Shown here: piece after piece, positions 8,040-12,293 of the stretch
Layout: each line of letters starts with the position of its first letter
Numbering within the stretch: position 1 is the stretch's first letter
Origin: Phoronis ovalis
Lineage: Eukaryota > Phoronida > Phoronidae
Direction: 5' to 3'
Assembly (NCBI GenBank): GCA_028565635.1
Contig: JAOXYB010024712.1
Location: 1 to 12,293, forward strand
Length of the DNA: 12,293 nt
Position numbers and translations under genes: made by a program
Notes under the pieces: generated by a model
What the model saw: only the letters and a program-made list of their open reading frames with translations
The model's database searches: none
Told to the model about the DNA's origin: nothing

Positions 8040-9452
8040 TTATGATTTGCCATTAATCACTTATAGTATCAGTGACAGAGGAAGAAGTATCAGAGACAAA
8101 CTAGACAACGATGTTGCTTTAAATTTATTGAATTTTTTGACACACGGTGAGTAATTTTCCAAGAAGGCAACTTCTACTGGTGTTATTAACATTATCTGGG
8201 CCATGACCTTATTGTAGTAGGGTCATGAAGCCAGGACTACTTTTACCAAACCGCAGCGCGAATTAAATTTTAGAACGCGAACTCTTTCTGATGATATATA
8301 TGATCACAATGTAGATAACTGTAGTTTTCCGAGTTATAATCTCCGGTATATACAAAATACTGGTGTGTGATGCTGCAAAATGACGTCAGAAATATATGTT
8401 ATACAAAATACTGGCGTGTTATGCTGCAAAATGACGTCAGAAATATATGTTATACAAAATACTGGTGTGTGATGCTGCAAAATGACGTCAGAAATATGTG
8501 TTATACAAAATACTGGTGTGTGATGCTGCAAAATGACGTCAGAAATATATGTTATACAAAATACTGGTGTGTGATGCTGCAAAATGACGTCAGAAATATA
8601 TGTTATGTCGGGGCATTGAGGGGGGAAAGGGAAGTAATGCCCTCTCTACCTCTAAATACCTGCAATTAAGTACATGAATAGGCTGAAATGTAACTATCTG
8701 TGAAATTGTGCTGTGTATATAACATTCTACGTTTTTGAATGATCTACTAACTTTGTGCTTTAGAACTTATGGAATTCGGGATTCTATGATTTACCAGCAT
8801 TTCCCTGACAGACTGGCATAAAGATATAATTGATTTTCCCATCCATCACAATAGTAACCTATTGTCTTCTAGTAAATAGACTAACTCTTCGCGGAACATT
8901 CTGTTCAGTCATAAATAAAGATAATCATGTCTCATGCCTACTCTCGATTTTTCGTCCAGTCTTTTAAACCAATTTGTGTGTGAACTCTTATAACAGGCCA
9001 CTAAATGGAATTAGTGAGACATACTCCGGAAACTGGCCGACTTGCAACGCTTGGATAAGATCTCCTCAATTGTGATTTCGCTCACTTTGCGCAAAATTAT
9101 ATCCACTTTCAAATAAAGATGTCCCCATGGCTGCCTGGGGGCCGAAAAAAATAAGGTGAAAAAATGCTAATTAATACGCTCGCCGGACTATATTGGACAT
9201 ATATGCAGTTGTAACCATTGCTGCAATTGGCTATCTAAGGCCAACTTGATAATGTTAGAAAACTCTGACTAACTGTCACAAACTAATATTTAGTATTTTA
9301 CAGGAAGACAGGGTAACTTGGAAACCAGCAGTAAATTTTCAAAGATTCCCGCTGCGGTTCCAGCCAATAACGCTGCAATGCATTTGCTTCATCAATACGA
9401 CGTATCAAAGGAAATATCACTATACCACAGGACGCATTTCGCGGCAGGGTGA
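7957..9452 (+). CDS. Weak candidate two-exon gene of unknown function (about 112 residues)
   Basis: Exon a, 7957-8146, opens at an ATG with A at -3 and ends at the good donor CACG|GTGAGT (phase 1). Exon b, 9304-9452, follows the good acceptor TATTTTACAG, and the phase fits, reading G-R-Q-G-N-L to a TGA. The product would have no signal peptide, membrane segment or motif I recognise. Against it: exon a begins inside a repeated block whose second copy is broken, the intron spans a tandem array, and both parts may belong to transposon remnants. It is recorded only because splice sites and phase agree. Confidence 0.18.
8349..8603. repeat. Five-unit 51-bp tandem array, one CRE palindrome per unit
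   Basis: Units start at 8349, 8400, 8451, 8502 and 8553, an exact 51-bp period over 255 bp. Unit 2 differs at two positions (GGCGTGTTATG) and unit 3 at one (ATATGTG); units 1, 4 and 5 agree throughout. Each has TGACGTCA at offset 33-40: 8381, 8432, 8483, 8534 and 8585. Because 51 is divisible by three, frames stay open on both strands (17-residue repeating peptides); these are not taken as genes. Confidence 0.95.
8381..8592. promoter_or_regulatory. Cluster of five TGACGTCA (CREB/ATF-type) sites
   Basis: TGACGTCA is the full palindromic cAMP-response element bound by CREB/ATF bZIP dimers in animals. Five perfect copies at 51-bp intervals (about five helical turns) could act as an enhancer for either flanking gene. 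Sequence shows the sites; regulatory use is inference, and the repetition may simply reflect satellite amplification. Confidence 0.35.
8604..8820. other. Spacer between 51-bp array and copy B
   Basis: Starts with a short purine-rich stretch (GGGGGGAAAGGGAAG, 8619-8633) and then A+T-rich DNA. Nothing further is seen. Confidence 0.5.
8821..9195 (+). repeat. Copy B of the duplicated block
   Basis: Sister of 7653-8039, starting about 1.17 kb further on. The frame open in copy A is broken here: after MSPWLPGG the reading meets TAA, and one base is missing in the GCCGGA/CTATATTGG stretch. If the block was ever coding, this copy is dead. Confidence 0.7.
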
Positions 9453-9460
9453 TAAAGGAA

Positions 9461-9868
9461 TTATTCATACCTGTCAACTTTGGAAAATGCCAGATAGGGA
9501 GAGGACGCGGTAGCGAGGACGTGCCAAAGGCTAAGGGGGTACTGCGGCACGCTCCCTCATAACATTTTGAAAAAATGGCTTAATTTGATGCATTCTGATA
9601 GTATTCAATGCATTTTTATTGTGTCCTTTTTATAACTTATTTAAAAATAACAAAACAAATATTTGCTCTCATTGTCATTTATTGCACATACCAATTTGGT
9701 GACTGCTATATGGCTTCCTTCGTATATTTCCGTGATATGAGCCGAAAAATTTTGAAACATGAACATTTTGAAATCGAGAGATTTTTAATATGGATCGGGA
9801 GATCGGGAGATGAGCCTCCGAATCGGGAGACTGCCGACGAGATCGGGAGCATTGACAGATATGATTAT
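9461..9868. mobile_element. Probable non-autonomous DNA transposon (MITE-like)
   Basis: TCATACCTGTCAA at 9465-9477 is matched, with one mismatch, by the reverse complement of 9852-9864, giving 13-bp terminal inverted repeats about 400 bp apart. Both ends are flanked by TTAT (9461-9464 and 9865-9868), consistent with a 4-bp (or TTA 3-bp) target-site duplication. Near the right end ATCGGGAG occurs four times (9794, 9802, 9822, 9842). An ATG-started frame of 99 codons (9608-9907) runs past the right terminus and has no transposase features. The family is not assigned. Confidence 0.6.
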
Positions 9869-10589
9869 CCAGACAGAAAGCGTTCAGATCTCAGTTTCGA
9901 TCGATAAGTTTGAGTGCTTTGGCCTGTTGCACTGATAGTCGTACAAGATTATCATTTAAATTTATCTACTTTGCACTAGAAACTTCTCATAAGTATTCCT
10001 TAAATCAAAGAAAATAGGAGCCCTTTTTAAATGTTGTTTCCAAAATATTGTTGCAACGTTTAAAATGATAATGTTAGCATTCAGATGCGTATATCTCGAA
10101 AAAGGCCAACGAGCAATTTTTTATTTATGTTTTGTGAAATAATGTGACCATTCATGCAAATTTACTTATACATCTTTCACCCTTTTTGTCAGAGATTTTA
10201 AAGAATTAATGTTAAAGATCTAGATAACATTGTTGAGATTTAGAGATCTTATTACCTTGTCCGAAATTAAAACCAGCAATTGGCAACACATTGTTTTTCC
10301 TTTTTTTTTATCACGATAGAACTGTTGTAACATCACAGCCTATAGGTTACATACATATATCTACACTTGTGAGTCTGACAAAAAGAAAAAAAAGACCGAA
10401 TCATGTCTAAAAAATCGTTATGGAGCATTATCATTCATACTGGGTAAACCACCTGCGTCATAAATTAAAATGAGGTCTAACAATATATCCCGCACTCTAT
10501 TTCACCGAAATAGGTTTTGTTCATAGGTTTTTTGAAAAAAAAAAATGAAATACTTTTTATCATTTCAAGTGATACGATACCTAACAGAA
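9869..10589. other. Intergenic A+T-rich stretch, nothing seen
   Basis: Contains homopolymer runs (T tract at 10303-10310, A tracts at 10381-10394 and 10535-10544) and no supported exon, RNA gene or clear repeat. Confidence 0.5.
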
Positions 10590-11060
10590 TTAGATTGTCT
10601 AGGAATACTCCTGTTTTGCAAATCCCCATTATAAGTGATAAATAGCGGGCCTGGGGTTCTAAAGTGTTTACTCCCACCCGGAAAGAGGTGTAAGCAAATA
10701 GCATTTACGTCACACAGTGAACGTCTGCTGAGTTCAAATTCAATATTTATGCAAATCACAAGTACTTAAATAATTATTTTCTCTATTTTTAGTCAAAATA
10801 CCTATAATGTATAAAGGTCTTGATGAGTGTCATGTGGAGCGATTTTAAATGTCTATTGAAGGAATACAGAATTATGAGATTGATGTGCGAAACAAAAAAT
10901 TTCCTTCAAATGGCACTCTTAAAAAATACGAAATTTTGAAATCTTTTAGGTATTATGGCACTCACGTTGAAATAAAATATTTCAGCATTTTTATCACTGA
11001 AACTTTAAACAATATATACATTGTTCCGGGTGACACGTGAGCGTGAGATGTACTTTGATT
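10590..11060 (+). repeat. Upstream block of gene 2, resembling 1490-2020
   Basis: Sister of the block upstream of gene 1. Landmarks appear in the same order: CAAATCCCCATTATA (10620), CACA-TGAA-GT then GTTC-AATTC (about 10714-10742), GTGGAG-GATTT (about 10833), TGTGCGAAA (10884), AATATTTC-GCA (about 10977), GACACG (about 11032). In both cases the block sits 0.5-1 kb before a signal-peptide plus coiled-coil exon. Confidence 0.5.
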
Positions 11061-11093
11061 TATCTTCGGATAGATAAATAACTTTATCCGGGC

Positions 11094-11116
11094 TATATAT
11101 AGGTCACATGCACTGA
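11094..11116 (+). promoter_or_regulatory. Possible TATA region of gene 2
   Basis: CTATATATAG (TATATATA, 11094-11101) lies downstream of GATAGATAA, the same order as GATAGATAG then CTATATAATAG at gene 1. CACTGA follows at 11111, as at gene 1, but only 17 bp after the box. The ATG at 11540 is about 440 bp away, so a long 5' UTR or a 5' UTR intron would be needed. Confidence 0.28.
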
Positions 11117-11539
11117 GTTATTAGTTTCCTTATGACAAAATTGTTATACTGATATCTGGTACCTATAGTCCTATAGTTTTAGTTGATCAACAAAATATTA
11201 ACATCTAAAATCAACGGATATATTTACTCAAGACTAATTGTACTCACGAGATCTTTGGTGAATCTTGCGCAATCAGAGGAACGTGCTTTTAAAAACTAAG
11301 TCACTGAGCATTATGTCCAGGGAAACTACATGCTGGGCTTCCAAAACTAATTAAAATAATATGAGGGGCGACCTGGCCAGGACACTTGAAAACCTTGAAA
11401 CTGGTTGAAGCTATTTCACCTGATGTGCAAGGGTCAATTTCACGAAATTATATAAAGTTTATATTTAATAAAATAAATAAATGTGAATTGCAATCTTACA
11501 GCCTGTGTTGTGTATACGTTAATTCTACATCATAACAAT
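11117..11539. other. Presumed 5' flank or 5' UTR of gene 2
   Basis: A+T-rich, with no coding exon seen. CAATCTTACAG, ending near 11500, resembles a splice acceptor and could mark the start of the first coding exon's transcript segment. Confidence 0.35.
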
Positions 11540-11831
11540 ATGCTGAAGCTAGTAATATTTGTGTTTGTGACTTTCAGTGACGTTACTATTATCAACAGTG
11601 ACTGTCAAAGCGAAAAGGCGACGTTACAGGCAGAATTAGGAAGAGTAAAAATAGCTGTGACGGAAAATAAAAGGCAAAGCCAGATTTTGGAAGAACAGGT
11701 TAATAGTAGTAAATCCCGAAATCACGATCTTGAACAACAGTTGAAAGAGATACACTGGAACTATAGACAGTATATAGGCAAACTGCTTAAAGATAAAACT
11801 TTAGCTGATACATGCAAGCATAATATGACAG
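11540..11831 (+). CDS. Gene 2 first coding exon: signal peptide and coiled coil, 3' part outside window
   Basis: The ATG at 11540 has A at -3; an upstream extension of this frame has no ATG, so this is the first usable start. Residues 1-20 (M-L-K-L-V-I-F-V-F-V-T-F and on to I-I-N-S) read as a signal peptide. Residues about 24-85 are E/K/Q/L-rich with heptad-like spacing, and Cys22 and Cys92 bracket the stalk. The exon ends N-M-T plus one base at ACAG|GTACGT, phase 1, as in gene 1, whose modules also end N-x-T. The protein is not alignable to gene 1 exon 1. No following exon is visible before the window end, so the C-terminal domain is unknown; a FREP-type protein is inferred from context. The internal TTTCAG at 11572-11577 is a possible acceptor if the leader lies elsewhere. 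Confidence 0.55.
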
Positions 11832-12293
11832 GTACGTAAGGATAACCATGATTAGAAAGTGCAAAATTTGAGATATTTTTAGAATACGCTTTCCATACAA
11901 ATGCACATTTCGAAGTTTCATAAAACTGAAAAAGATGCAGTTCTAAAGAACGTAATGTGAGAACCAATTCAGATTCATTTTCGAATTCATTTTCAAATTC
12001 AACGTAAAGCATAATATAACCAGATTCACAATTTGGTTTCATTTTGAAGTAGAAGCAAACATATCAAAATGTTCTAACAGGTAGATACTTGTTTTAAAAT
12101 AAAGAACCCCAACTTTCACGTTTTTTTTGTTTGTTATGCTTAGTTTTTACTGATTATCGCTCTAAGGTGATTTACAAAAGATGTTTAATAAGATATTTAC
12201 GGGTTTTTAGCGAAACAATTGACCAACAAGTGACAACACTCACATGTATACAGTGGATTCTTCATACACTAACATAACACTAAGTAAACATTA
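11832..12293 (+). other. Start of gene 2 intron 1, nothing else seen
   Basis: Begins with the donor GTACGT. I searched for a CSC-type or fibrinogen-domain exon and found none. It contains a small direct repeat (TTCATTTTCGAATTCATTTTC, around 11972-11992) and a T tract at 12120-12128. Confidence 0.4.

Noticed and set aside
8200-8229. CATGACC ... GGTCATG inverted repeat
   Set aside because: Only 7 bp of perfect pairing and no further structure, so chance is likely.
8334-8669. Long frames on both strands across the 51-bp array, giving 17-residue repeating peptides
   Set aside because: The period is a multiple of three, so any open unit stays open. The two strands are open equally, and there is no leader or splice context.
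9608-9907. Frame of 99 codons ending in a charged tail
   Set aside because: It starts inside and runs out of the probable MITE; the charged tail comes from ATCGGGAG repeats.
11483-11539. N-terminal extension of gene 2 upstream of the ATG at 11540
   Set aside because: The extension would begin with GTG, which is not a normal start in animals; the ATG at 11540 gives a proper signal peptide.
11761-12042. Minus-strand frame with N-E-F-E-N-E repeat
   Set aside because: It arises from a short TTCATTTTC direct repeat in the intron and overlaps gene 2's exon on the other strand.

Overview
The window looks like nuclear DNA of an invertebrate animal, most likely a mollusc and probably a bivalve. The reasons are A+T-rich sequence, short exons in phase-matched GT-AG introns, many diverged dispersed repeats, and a secreted fibrinogen-related protein (FREP/FReD lectin) with a coiled-coil stalk. 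The species assignment is inference: no marker gene is present.

Layout on the + strand. 1-1489: no gene seen. 1490-2200: an upstream block with a TATA/initiator-like promoter. 2204-7278: one complete eight-exon gene. It encodes about 480 residues: signal peptide, long coiled coil, two tandem 45-residue Cys-Ser-Cys modules plus a shortened third, then a C-terminal fibrinogen-like domain of about 215 residues. All seven junctions keep frame. Introns 4 and 6 share a repeat of about 305 bp, and intron 7 holds a small hairpin element. 7279-7400: 3' flank with a 32-bp tandem duplication. 7653-9195: two diverged copies of a block of about 380 bp flank five perfect-period 51-bp tandem repeats, each with a palindromic TGACGTCA (CRE-type) site. 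A weak two-exon ORF overlaps this area. 9461-9868: a probable non-autonomous DNA transposon with 13-bp inverted termini and TTAT target duplication. 10590-11100: a block resembling the region upstream of gene 1, including a TATA-like box. 11540-11831: a signal-peptide plus coiled-coil first exon of a second, probably related gene that runs off the window.

The overall picture is a tandem FREP-type locus. Gene 1 would make a secreted, probably oligomeric, pattern-recognition lectin. Its fibrinogen domain keeps the first disulfide and the calcium-site aspartates but has lost both cysteines of the second disulfide. Gene 2 has similar upstream DNA but a different N-terminal stalk. There are no RNA genes, CRISPR arrays or prokaryotic features.
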